Source of the DNA: Incurvaria masculella | Lineage: Eukaryota; Arthropoda; Insecta; Lepidoptera; Incurvariidae | NCBI GenBank assembly: GCA_946894095.1 | Contig: OX335653.1 | Coordinates: forward strand, 5,523,001 to 5,587,000 | DNA length: 64,000 nt | Direction of reading: 5' to 3' | In this document: positions 54,154 to 64,000 of the stretch, one piece after another | Layout of the letters: each line of letters opens with the position of its first letter | Numbering within the stretch: the first letter of the stretch is position 1 | Translations under genes and position numbers: made by a program | The notes under the pieces: generated by a model | Database searches by the model: none | Told to the model about the DNA's origin: nothing | What the model saw: only the letters and a program-made list of their open reading frames with translations

Positions 54154-54573
54154 CTAAAAAATAGTCCAAATAATAGTCAGTACAGTGTTATGTAAAACCT
54201 GTTGATGATTATTGCCGTTCGCCGTAAATGTGTGATGGTATTTTGATAAACCACTAAGTTCTTTCTTTTTAATTTTTTTTTTATTTCCTTCAAATAGGTT
54301 CAGTTTATTACGCTTTTGTCCTTTTGTGGCGGCTTTAATTCCCGGATTGGTTTTATGTATATGATAAATTTTTACATTTACATATTTTTCGATAATAGCC
54401 CTAAGAAGATGGAGTCTATGATTAAATGTAGCAGGTTGAAGGAATGAATACTCATTCAATGACAAAAGGACATTTGAGCCAAGAAACGACTTGAGAATTT
54501 TAATCTTTATGGAAACGAGCTGTCTGTCACATGTTAAATTTTGACCATTTTCAAGGATGTACCTTTTTATCAC
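54154..54573 (-). other. Lysine-rich open frame, unrecognised
   Basis: About 140 codons open on the minus strand (upstream stop near 54597), without an AUG at the marked start. It includes LGSNVLLSLNEYSFLQPATF, HLLRAIIEKYVNVK, a run KKKIKKKE and RNKLNLFEGN. The composition looks protein-like in its first 100 residues, so it may be an exon or a transposase-derived fragment. A second frame downstream (54106-53801) is hydrophobic and AT-driven and is probably not coding. Confidence 0.35.
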
Positions 54574-55331
54574 AGCCTCAGAACTAAGACATATTATACA
54601 AACATCCTAAACGACATTATAAAAAATAATAAATAGTACGTAGACTATTGTTTTTTGGCAGCCCTACTTGTTTTTAAAATAAAATTTAGTTCAATATATA
54701 ATACTGAAATGAAAACAAAAATAAAAATCGAACTGACAATTTAAGTTTGCTTGTGCCAACCCTGTTTGCGCCTTTACAACACATAAAAGGTTTCAGGTCA
54801 ACTAAACTAAAAATATACTGAATATGCTTGCACTTATACGTGGAATGTGATTCCATTGCTCTTGTTGTCCTTTATGGCGTTATTTCCATATTTTTCAACA
54901 ACACAAGACGACATTTTGTTGATACTTTGAAATAAAATAAATAAATAAATAAATCTCGCCCAACTGAATTCATCACTGACGTCTGACACCGACTGAGAGC
55001 ATATCGGCTGACTGAGCTTACTTTTGACGGACCGTAAAATTTGTTTGGTCCCCTATCCATTCCTTTTTCATCTAAGTGTAAAACTACATCTCTATGGGGC
55101 GTCGCTGCATCGTAGGTATAACATGGAGGTTCACCTCCATGAGGTATAATCGTAGCCTTGGAGGGGGTCCACGTCCAAGATCCACCTCGACAATAACACC
55201 TGGTCTGCACCTCTGTTTGCATAGCCAGATAGTGAAATTCGTAACCGCAGCTTTCCAAATCGGTTATTACATCGCAGAAGCGACCATGACACAATTTTGT
55301 TGCAAATAGTACGAGAGCGGACCGTTGTCAA

Positions 55332-55735
55332 CCCTACGTCATCGAGTAACACCATGGGACCCATTTGTGGTTGTGCGGATTAGAATAGGCTTCCTAAAAA
55401 TACTAGGTTGCCTGACCCAAACCTGGAACGTTTTGTGCAGTAGGTAATATTAAATCACTTTTTTGGTAGAATTTAACGTCATCGAGTAACAACATGAGAC
55501 CTAGCACAATCGGTAAAGGTCATCAAGAAAAGCTAAAAAAAAGTAGGTTGGCTCGTCCTACCCTGGCACGTTCTGAGGTTGGCCGGTTTTAAAATGTCGA
55601 AAAATAAAAAAAAATACGTCATCGAGTAACAAGATGACAATACCACCATTCGATAGTCCTATGAACATGCTTCATAAAAAAATTAGGTTGGCTGCCCTCA
55701 GCCTGGCACGTTTCCTACGCGGCCATGTTGAACGT
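55332..55735 (+). repeat. 140-bp tandem repeat, about 2.8 units
   Basis: ACGTCATCGAGTAACA recurs at 55336, 55476 and 55616 (exact 140-base spacing). In each unit the distal words TAGGTTG(C/G)CTG and CCTGG(C/A)ACGTT follow. The units diverge in between. The third unit and what follows reappear inverted at the right edge of the window. Confidence 0.85.
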
Positions 55736-55895
55736 CGGATGCGCCCAGTTCTTATATTCATCAATTGTTAAATTAATATAATATAACAGTTTTGTGATAT
55801 GTCTATCTATAAACAGTGATGTTTTTATTGATCAGAACTCATCTTGAAAAGGTTAAAAAAAAACAAAATGAAATATTTGTGATATAGGTATTGAT
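55676..55895. repeat. Inverted partner of 63778-64000
   Basis: From AAATTAGGTTGGCTGCCCTC to AACAAAATGAAATATTTGTG the sequence is the near-exact complement of 63778-64000. The two are 8 kb apart and point at each other around the retrotransposon cluster. Confidence 0.88.
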
Positions 55896-56085
55896 TGATT
55901 GCGTGATATTAGGGCATTGTCGTATCTAATTATTAACTAAGTTTAACACAAGTTAACTTTAGGTTATGATGCACATCGTTCCGCATACTTGAAGAGTAAA
56001 AACCGGAAGTTTCATATACATATGCTTTCGGAATCTACCGTATGGATCATTCAACGCAGGGAATCGCAACTCCAGTCAGCCTATG

Positions 56086-56805
56086 CCTACGGCATTAGAG
56101 GCGCACGCTTTAAATTCTGCCACGGCCCTCGTTATTACAACATTTTAATTAGATTGAATGTAAACATAACGTAATGAAGATTTTTTAATAGTCATAATAA
56201 AATAAATCGCCACAAAACCCATGAGTGAAGTATCTCAAAGTTACTATTCTTTAATTCACATGAATTTAGGGTAAATATTCTAGTGTATATTTCCATTCTT
56301 TAAACATTTTAATGTATATGTTTTCTATAAATATATACGCAACGTTTCCGGGTCTATACAAAAGTACATGTCCACATCGTCACTCACATGTTAAGGAAGT
56401 TTAGTAAGCTTTGGCGTCACTCTCTTTTCTTTATTTACGTATCTCTTTTATTTTATCATAAAAAAGTTGCAATGTATCCAAACCGAAGCGGAAATTTAAA
56501 TTAACAGCTCTTAAGTCGTAGGTTTAGTTTAAATAATACCTGAAAAGCTCTGTAAAAATATAGTTATGTATTAGTTATAGAAAATATATACATTTAAATA
56601 TTTAAAGGATGGAAATAACCATGAATATTTAACCTAAAGTCATGTGAATAAAAGAATAGTAACTTTTTGGCGATTTATTTTATTATGACTATTAAAATTC
56701 TTCATTACATCAGGTTTACATTCAATCTAATTTGAATTATGTAATGAGGAGCTCCATCGCAGAATGTAAAGCGTGCTGTAAAGTGTCTAATGTCGTAGGC
56801 ATGGG
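56086..56805. mobile_element. Foldback element with about 230-bp imperfect arms
   Basis: The arm 56086-56345 (CCTATGCCTACGGCATTAGA, TTAGATTGAATGTAAAC, AGTCATAATAAAATAAATCG) is matched inverted by 56575-56805. The centre is about 230 bases of AT-rich sequence. No transposase. Confidence 0.75.
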
Positions 56806-57074
56806 CTGACAAAGGTTGAAGAAAGGACCTTAAAGCGATGCACACTCCAGTAGCAACAAGAAAACATTTTAAAACCTGTGTACGATTTAGTCCTTCTGAT
56901 GAGTCTAGTGTTAGATCCAGAATTAATACTATTATTTCTGTCATGAACTACTATAGTGACCTGTAAACAAAGAGACAAATTACAAAACCTTATTATTCTT
57001 ACAGCTAAAAAAAATTATATAATATTAAACCTTTAAATGCTACCACCTACAAAAAATAAGAGTATAATGGTTTG

Positions 57075-58555
57075 AGAACAGTCAGTCAATCCGTCAGCGT
57101 GTTTGCGACCGCTGCGGGACATACGCCTCTCCAATCCTTCTCCAGTCCTCCCGGCCCTCAGCGGTACGGACCCACTGCTTTCCCCGACGCACTTGATGCC
57201 GTCTTTGCACCTGGCGGGTGGTCTTCCCACACTCCGTTTGCCTGTCCACGGCTGCCAGTGTAGGACACGGTTACTCTAACGGTCGTCGTCTCGTCGGCTG
57301 ACGTGACTCATAACTGGGAGGACGCACTGGTCATATGTTCGGGTCTTTAAATTTTGCGAAAGGTCAGACCTCAGAGCGAATTTAAGCTTTCCGAAGGCAG
57401 CCTAACCCAGTTGAATCCGTCGCTCAACCTCCAAAGACAGTCCTTGTATACCAAGCCGCAGGATTTGACCGAGATAACGATTTGTCCTCCCGTCATATTC
57501 ATCTGTTCATCTTCAGACCTACCTATCGATGCTTTATAAAGGTCTTCCAGCATTGTTTGAAGCTGAACTCGGGATTTTGACAGAAGAACAATGTGATCGG
57601 CGAAGCGAAGATGACTGAGGAAAATATTCATTAACGTTGATACCCATGTTGTCCCATTCAAGCGTCTTGAACACATTCCGATGCGCTTGTGAAGAGCTTG
57701 GGTGAGATCACATCCCCCTGCCTAACGCCTTTAGCAAGTGGGATGGGTTGGGTATTTTAATGAAGCCTCACAGTCATCGTCGCGGACCGATACAGATTTC
57801 GGAGTACCTCGAACGCCTGGTGGTCGACTCTATACCTCAGGAGGGAGTTTTCGACAGCCCATTTTTAACTGAGTCGAACGCCTTCTCGTAAAGGACTAGA
57901 AAAGAAGTGGAAGGCTACAAAGAGCGGCTTGTTGTACTCCTCGCACTTCTGCACCACTTGTCTCACAGTAAATATGTGATCCATTATGCCGTATCCTTTC
58001 CTGAACCCAGCTTGCTCACGAGCCTGGTACTGATCCAGCCTCTGTGTCAGCCAACTCGTGATGACTCATGAAAAGACCTTGTATACGTGGCTTAGAACTG
58101 AGATAGGTCGATAGTTCTTCAACTTCGCCCTATTTTTTGAGAACTACATTGAACAGTATTTGCAGTTCCTTCAAGATGGGTCTCCCGCCAGACTTTAGCA
58201 GTTCCATCGTTATCCCGTCCTCATCTGGAGTCTTGTGTTTTTTTAGTCCTTTCGAAACAGCCTTTATCTCATAGACACTAATCTCCGGCAGATCCTCGGT
58301 GTAGTATCTAGTGAGCGGCGCACGCCTATCAGAGTCGAGTGGTTTGCTTGGGCTCGGGGCATGAATTGCTGCGGAGTGCAATTCGTCATATTTTTTTACC
58401 ACCGCCTCAAGTATATCGTCTTTTTTGCAGTGACAACCCCATCCGCTCGCTCGAGTTTTGAAATTTAGTTAGCGCCTGTAGAGAAGGCACGGGAAAACAC
58501 TTTCCTGTGTCGATTTTCCTCTATAACGCGCTCAACCAACTTCATGTTCCCTTGG
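57075..58555 (-). pseudogene. RTE-like retrotransposon, decayed copy 1
   Basis: Read from 58555 down to 57075. A pre-RT segment is followed by RT text (TPDEDGITMELLKSGG at about 58230, FRKGYGIMDHIF near 57990, KWAVENSLLR near 57860, KGVRQGDVIS near 57725). A shortened thumb and the C-terminal tail end at the CAGCGTGTTTGCG boundary. There are frameshifts and stops throughout, and a deletion between 57520 and 57440. Confidence 0.8.
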
Positions 58556-58865
58556 CGAATATCGCTACGGGATATGGCAATCCGCCGACGTACCAAAGTA
58601 GTCGATATTGGACACCGGGTGGCTAAGCTAGCTAGAAGGAGGAGTACAACAAGCCGCTCTTAGTAGCCTTCGTGGATTACGAGAAGGCGTTCGACTCAGT
58701 TGAAAAATGGGCCGTCGAAAACTCCCTCCTGAGGTGCAGAATCGACCACCGCTACATCGAGGTACTCCGAATTCTGTATCGGTCCGCGACGATGACTGTG
58801 AGGCTCCATGAAAATACCCAACCCATTCCTCTTGGTAAAGGCGTTAGGCAGGGGGATGTGATTTC

Positions 58866-59770
58866 AAATCAAATAAAATCAAAAATATCAAATCAAAATA
58901 TTTTTGTTCGCAGTGATTACAATATTAAAAATTTGCATAACAGATTATAATATTGATACCAATCATGTGAATTCGTCGTTTTACATAATAATATTAAAAT
59001 AACTTAAATCGTAGAAAGTTTTGTCAAGCAACCATGTACTTAAATTCTTTTTAAATCTTATGTTAGTTTCTTCTCGCAAGTCTCTTGGTAGCTTATTATA
59101 CATATTAATACTATTGAAGTGGACACCCTTCTCAAATTTTGATGTTGAGTGTGCAGTTTGCTGGATCACATTTTTATTTCTCGTCGAATATCCGTGTTCA
59201 AAATTAACCGAAGTAGGCACTCTTCAGGGTATCTAAGTCACAGCAGTTCTGAGGCAATAACAAGCTTTTGTTAATTTATCACAAACATTTTGAATGTGTT
59301 TGTCCCATCGTAACTTTTGATCCAACGTGAAGCCTAAGAATATAGTAGATGTTGCAAACGTTATGACTTCATCGTTATATTCGATAAACATCTCATCATT
59401 CATTTCATGTTTAATATTTTTCATCTTAAAATGTACACGGTGTGTTTTAGCACTATTTAACATTAACCCATTTGCTGCGAACCATTTACCCAACTCCTCA
59501 ATTATTTTTGTTGTTTTTGTAAGGAGTCTTTCAATACTTTTATCAGTAACAATTACATTTGCGTCGTCAGCGTAAATTACTATGGTTTTCGCGAGAAGTA
59601 CTAGCATAGTGTCTTTTGCAATGTCATTATTAAAAATAATAAACAGCAATGGTGCCATGACTGAGCCTTGAGGTACTCCGTAATCGGTTTCAAATAATCG
59701 TAATACAGAGTTATCGAAAATACCATTTGTTCTGTTTTTATATCTTATATTTACGTTACTTTCTCACCCA
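58866..59770 (-). mobile_element. jockey/CR1-like element, 5' truncated, nested
   Basis: The minus strand encodes the end of an RT: MAPLLFIIFNNDI, IVIYADDANVIV (the YADD catalytic motif at about 59575), GFTLDQKLRWDKHI, then after a frameshift the tail YNKLPRDLREE. The 3' end is a TTTGATTTTATTTGATTT tail at 58866. The upstream RT and endonuclease are missing. Confidence 0.75.
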
Positions 59771-60059
59771 CATTTTCTCACCCAAGCTCTTCACAAACGC
59801 ATCGGAATATGTGTTCAAGACGCTTGAATGGGACAACATGGGTATCAACGTTAGAGAATATTTTCCTCAGTTATCTTCGCTACGCCGATCACATTGTTCT
59901 TCTGTAAAATTCCCGAGTTCAGCTTTAAACCATGCTGGAAGACCTTTATAAAGCATCGATAAAGGTAGGTCTCAAGATGAACCGGGATAAAACCATGGTC
60001 ATGGCGACTGAGGGTATGACGGGAGGACAAATCGTTATCGACGTAGAAGTGATCGAACA

Positions 60060-60542
60060 GAAGCCCGATTCTGCTATTTGTCCAATTTCAAACCATTCCG
60101 TATAAGTTATGTTTCCGTCAAACATAACACGCTAAGTTTCGAGTGCGGTTTCCAAAAATCGGTATTCAGCTAATTCACACACGCGTTTTGTTATTGTCTA
60201 TGGAGTGGTTTGTCTTGCGCGCCGCCTACAGGGTAAAATAACCTGTCACGATTTTGACAGTTATTTTCTCACTCAAATATGACATACGAAAAGAAAGAGA
60301 CAGCGATATGCCAACGTAATGTAGAAAAGTGATATTCGAAGTTCGGCAATGCGATGCTCCGAATTTGACAAACAGAATTCTCAAAACCGCAAGTATTCGG
60401 CAAAAAACACGGCTCACGAGAAGATGAGCGCGCGTTACGAGTTTGCGCATGCGTTTTGCAAACTGCGCTAGTAGAATACCATTTCGTTTTGAGAAAACAC
60501 AAACATAACGCGAGCAGTTATCAATTAGCAGAATAAGGCTTC
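60060..60542. mobile_element. MITE with GAAGCC ends, nested in the RTE copy
   Basis: GAAGCCCGATTCTGCTATTTG at the left and, on the minus strand, GAAGCCTTATTCTGCTAATTG at the right. Removing 483 bases rejoins the RTE frame (VIEQ to VEEYVYLGQ), so at most one or two bases of target are duplicated. The interior is CpG-containing, with no frame. Confidence 0.7.
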
Positions 60543-61148
60543 AGGTTGAAGAGTACGTATATCTCGGTCAAATCCTGCGGCTTGGTATACAAGGACTGTC
60601 TTTGGAGGTTGAGCGACTGGTTCAACTGGGTTGGGTTGCCTTCGGAAAGCTTAAATTCGCTCTGAGGTCTGACCTTCCGTAAAATTTAAAGACCCGAACA
60701 TATGACCAGTGCGTCCTCCCGGTTATGACATGACGTACGGGTGTGAAACGTGGACTCTGACGGTCGCCGTTGTCCAAAGGTTAAAAGTTGCCCAGCGAGC
60801 AATGGAGCGAGCCATGCAGGGAATATCGCTACGGGATATGGTACGTAAAGAGGCAATCCGCCGACGTACCAAAGTAGTCGATATTGGACACCGGGTGGCT
60901 AAGCTCAAATGGCAGTGGGCTGGTCACGTCAGCCGAAGAGACGACGACCGTTGGAGTAACCGTGTCCTACACTGGCGGCCGTGAACAGGCAAACGGAGTG
61001 TGGGAAGACCACTCGCCAGGTGGGAAGATGAGATCAAGTGCGTCGGCGGAAAGCAGTGGTTCCGTACCGCTGAGGGCCGGGAGGACTGGAGAAGGATTGG
61101 AGAGGCGTATGTCCAGCAGTGGACGCAAACACGCTGACTAACTGACTG

Positions 61149-61999
61149 ACATTGCGAAAATTGTACCCATTTTCTCGAAGCACAGGGTCCATTTCGGTGA
61201 AGATATGGTCCTTGTCACAACCGCTGTGCTCTGAGTCTCAATGCTCGTGCGACCGATTCCAAATGCACCGGAGCATGATGCGAAGTAGCTTGTAGACAAC
61301 GATTTGTGTATGTCTGCTTGCGGTACACTGTGTGGCTTAGGATTCCATCCAATCGTCGAGCAACAAGTACTTCCAAGAACGCCAAAATGCCTTCCTTCTC
61401 ACAATCTACTGTATATTTTATATTTGTGTGAACCTAATTAAGATGAGAGATGAAAGCGTGGAGTGATTGGCGACCATGTGACCAGATTGAAATCACGTCA
61501 TCTACGTACCGTACCTAAAACATTGGCTTAAGAGGTGAAGTTTGCAATGTGCGGTGTTCCAGCGGTTCCATGAAAAGGTTTGCCACCACTGGTGACACTG
61601 GTGATCCCATTGCTACACCTTCTCGCTGGATGTAGTATTGTCCGTTCCACAGAAAGTATGTCTTAGTGAAACAATATGGCAGGAGCTTGACGCACTCAGT
61701 GTCGATTTCGTTGCTGATAACTAAGTTTCTGATGATGTCGAGGGACTCTTGGACTGGTACGTCTGCATACAGCGACTCGACGTCAAAGCTCACTAATAGA
61801 TCCATGCATGCAAACTTCACTGTAGACAACAATTCCACAAAATGGGTCGAATCTTTAACGTAGGACGACGCCTTGCCAGACAGGGGTTGAAATATTGAGG
61901 CGACATGTTTAGCGAGGAGGTAGGTAGGAGCATTTATCTGGCTGACTATTGGTCTAAGGGGGTTCCCGTCTTTGTGAATTTTAGGAAGACCGTAGAAGC
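61149..61999 (-). pseudogene. Penelope-like element reverse transcriptase fragment
   Basis: The minus strand reads RFYGLPKIHKDGNPLRPIVS (from 61999), SFDVESLYADVPV (about 61790), YIQREGVAMGSPVSPVVAN (about 61600) and then, past an in-frame stop, RYVDDVISIW with the catalytic YVDD at 61508-61497. These are the diagnostic blocks of Penelope-like RTs, which differ from LINE RTs. The N-terminal RT and any GIY-YIG endonuclease are absent or beyond recognition. The stop just before YVDD makes it non-functional. Confidence 0.85.
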
Positions 62000-62149
62000 G
62001 CTACCACCGCATTTCCGCTACCACCTCGACCCACTTCTATGACTTACGACCACGGCGAGTCTAGTTGTCAGTCATCTGCTGCGTACGAACGTGGCGGACA
62101 ACCTCCTTGACAACGGGCTGAACGATCAGCTCGATACGTCGAATGTCTC

Positions 62150-62215
62150 CTCCCGCCGCGTGAAAAGCCGTAACATTTTTCAAATATATTTAACGACCAC
62201 GGTAATCCCAAAAGT
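62150..62215. repeat. Copy of the 33743-33810 repeat
   Basis: CGCCGCGTGAAAAGCCGTAACATTTTTCAAA followed by TTAACGACCACGGTA matches the right arm and flank of the foldback at 33682-33810 (shown in pieces of at most 20 bases: GCCGCGTGAAAAGCCGTAAC). Confidence 0.7.
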
Positions 62216-62344
62216 ATCACAAGTAAGGTTATTTCTTTAGTTATAGCTGAAGATAGATCATTTGCTGTATTTAATACATCACAATTCACATTACGTATTT
62301 GAGTCCCCAGTGAATTAAACTCGTTTAACTGTCATTTTTAAAGT

Positions 62345-63770
62345 AGGTTATTGGCTTCACAGCATAATTTAAGTGAGTTCATAGCTTGTATAAAGGACTC
62401 CCGTAGTTCTGATATACGATTTTTTCAAATTGATGATTTGTCATCAGCAAATAAAATCATATCATTATCTGTTGCGATGCAGCTTGAAATATCATTTATA
62501 ACAACATATAAAACCACGGTCTTAGAACTGAGCCCTGCGGTATACCCATAGTGATTGATTCTACATCAGACTTAGTACCGTTTACTTCACAATTTTGTTG
62601 TCTATTTAATATACATATATAATTTACAAATACCTCATTTATTTTCCCTAACACCATAAGTGTTCTAGTTTTCCTGGAAGTATTTTGTGATCTACACAGC
62701 CAAAGCTTTTGATACATCACAGAAAATGCCGTAGGTGCTCATAGATTTAACTAGAGAAGTTAAAATAGATATTAACATCAAGGCAGTGGCATCTCCTGTT
62801 GACCTACACTTACGAAATTGATTATAATTAATAACACTGTGAATGTAAGGACACAGGCCGATAATTTTCAACATCATTATGAGATCCCTTTTTAAGGTGG
62901 CCCAACCCGCTCAACTCCCCATACAAAAGGGGAAAGAAGATCACGCCCATATTTCTTGTCAGAGATCCGAAATTTTACTCAAAATAGCTTTATTTGATCG
63001 AACTATATGTCTAATGACCGTTGGCATTGTAAAATTGTGTTTGGTTTCTAAGTTATAAGGTCCGAAAGTTCGAATTTTTCGCGCGTTTTATACAATAACT
63101 TTGGTGGTTTATTACGCAATGATAAAGTAAGTAAATCTTAAAAAGATTAGTCATCAGACATAGCTTATTTAATTAAGATTTATAATCTATTTGGTTTTTG
63201 TTAGATTTTTGACTACAGCGGCAGTGGTTTACTTTTAGCTATAAGTCGTTTTGAAATCAAAATTTTCGTAAATCTTACCAAATCATACACTATGCACATT
63301 ATCTTTTTTGTGGACATGTTGCATCTTCCTCATCACGGAGCCTGTCTTTTTCTTTGAAACAGAGAAGGTCCCAGAGCACAACAACACGGTTTTGTACAGT
63401 GCCCGCGAATGAGTTAGTTCCGCCGGGTTGGGCCACCTTAAGCAATGGTATTACCCTGGTAATTTTAATAAGTCTGGAAATGTGCCATCTTCAATACAAT
63501 TCGAAGAGGTTCTATAATACTGCCCCATTTGGACTTTAACAGATTAGTAGATATGTTCCATAAACCTTGCGGTCCTTTGGACTTAAGGTCTGTTACTTTT
63601 TGAATCTCAGAACAGCTAACAGATTCAAAAGTGACAGACTTCTTATTGCGTGGTAAAAATATTTTGAGTTGCTCTAATGCGAGATTTACAATTTATTGGA
63701 TGTATTTAGTTGTATCTTGCGCGACAGAAGAAAAATATTTGTTGAAATGAAATTATTTGCAACCATTGCA
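62345..63770 (-). pseudogene. Old CR1-like element, split by a TTAA MITE
   Basis: Related to the intact element at 21172-26160. The minus strand keeps SITMGIPQGSVL (about 62560), YGIFCDVSKA (about 62730) and, beyond the MITE, segments colinear with the intact ORF2 around LPLYKKG and the pre-RT region. Many frameshifts. It ends at about 63770, where the 55676-type repeat begins. Confidence 0.75.
62892..63441 (+). mobile_element. TTAA-type MITE, family 1, copy E
   Basis: TTAAGGTGGCCCAACCCGC at 62892 to GGGTTGGGCCACCTTAA at 63441: both TTAA sites intact, 550 bp. Inserted in the CR1-like relic. Excising it with one TTAA restores exact alignment to the intact CR1-like ORF2. It is colinear with copies A to D and contains the unoccupied Helitron site of copy B (AACCAAATAGATTATAAATC on the minus strand near 63198). 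Confidence 0.92.
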
Positions 63771-63777
63771 CCCAATC

Positions 63778-64000
63778 AATCAATATATCACAAATACTTC
63801 ATTTTGTTTTTTTTACCTATCCAAGGTGAGTTCAGATTAATAAAAACATCACCGGTTTATAGATAGACATATCACAAAACTGTTATATTATATTAATTTA
63901 ACAATTGATTGAATATAGGAACTGGGCGCATCCGACGTTCAACATGGCCGCGTAGGAAACGTGCCAGGCTGAGGGCAGCCAACCTAATTTTTTTATTAAG
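63778..64000. repeat. Inverted copy of 55676-55895, runs off the edge
   Basis: Near-exact complement of 55676-55895, ending at the window edge within the 140-bp repeat unit (AGCCAACCTAATTTTTTTAT). The tandem array probably continues beyond position 64000. Confidence 0.85.

Larger units (their letters stand above)
58556..61148 (+). pseudogene. RTE-like retrotransposon, decayed copy 2 with nested inserts
   Basis: Opposite in orientation to copy 1 and adjoining it. Opens with a stray 3' segment (58556-58636 duplicates 60826-60902), then RT text (VDYEKAFDSVEKWAVEN at 58665, KGVRQGDVIS at 58838-58865). It is broken by a jockey-like insert (58866-about 59770), continues (PKLFTNASEYVF), and is broken again by a MITE (60060-60542). 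It ends with YGCETWTL, GISLRDMVRKEAIRRRT, and the tail EAYVQQWTQTR then stop at about 61130. A TGG to TGA change at 60982 interrupts the tail frame. Confidence 0.8.

Overview
This window is eukaryotic, AT-rich and dense in repeats. It looks like an insect genome, most likely a moth or butterfly (Lepidoptera). The evidence is spliced genes with GT/AG introns, an interstitial TTAGG array, the dispersed repeat ending in a GCGAGTCCGACTCGC hairpin followed by TTGGCCGG, and a mixture of mariner, Helitron, hAT-like, TTAA-type, CR1/RTE/Penelope and SINE copies typical of lepidopteran DNA. The species is not determinable from the sequence alone.

Only two host genes are firmly supported, both on the minus strand. 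(1) A complete ten-exon major facilitator superfamily transporter (SV2/SLC22-like, 533 codons plus stop by my splice reconstruction) spans 44762 to 36772. All ten exons keep phase through GT/AG junctions. (2) Two exons of a PAQR4-like seven-transmembrane receptor lie at 34150-33859 and 14669-14448, separated by a 19.2 kb intron. Its remaining 3' exons were not found and probably lie beyond position 1. The two genes are in tandem on the same strand, about 2.6 kb apart.

Layout: 1-14.4 kb is intergenic or downstream DNA with a TTAGG-cored foldback, a broken mariner, TTAA-type MITEs, a 5S-headed SINE, a hAT-like MITE and a Helitron nested in a TTAA MITE. 14.4-34.2 kb is the PAQR4-like gene; its giant intron holds decayed tandem copies of its own exon 2, several MITEs and SINEs, and an apparently intact CR1-like retrotransposon (21.2-26.2 kb) with both ORFs open. 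34.2-36.8 kb is a CpG-rich upstream region with two MITEs. 36.8-44.8 kb is the transporter. 45-57 kb is repeat-rich intergenic DNA with foldbacks, minisatellites and a 140-bp tandem array. 57-64 kb is a nested retrotransposon graveyard (two RTE-like copies head to head, a jockey/CR1-like fragment, a MITE, a Penelope-like RT, an old CR1-like copy split by a TTAA MITE, and an inverted copy of the 55.7 kb sequence running off the edge).

I did not find a new defence, biosynthetic or RNA-guided system. The most informative content is a set of nested insertions whose empty sites can be read inside the window, giving target-site preferences for a TTAA family, a Helitron and a hAT-like family. Also notable are a SINE body carried by two different RNA-derived heads, three unrelated MITE families sharing TTAAGG termini, and a CR1-like element whose ORF2 has no AUG before its endonuclease domain.
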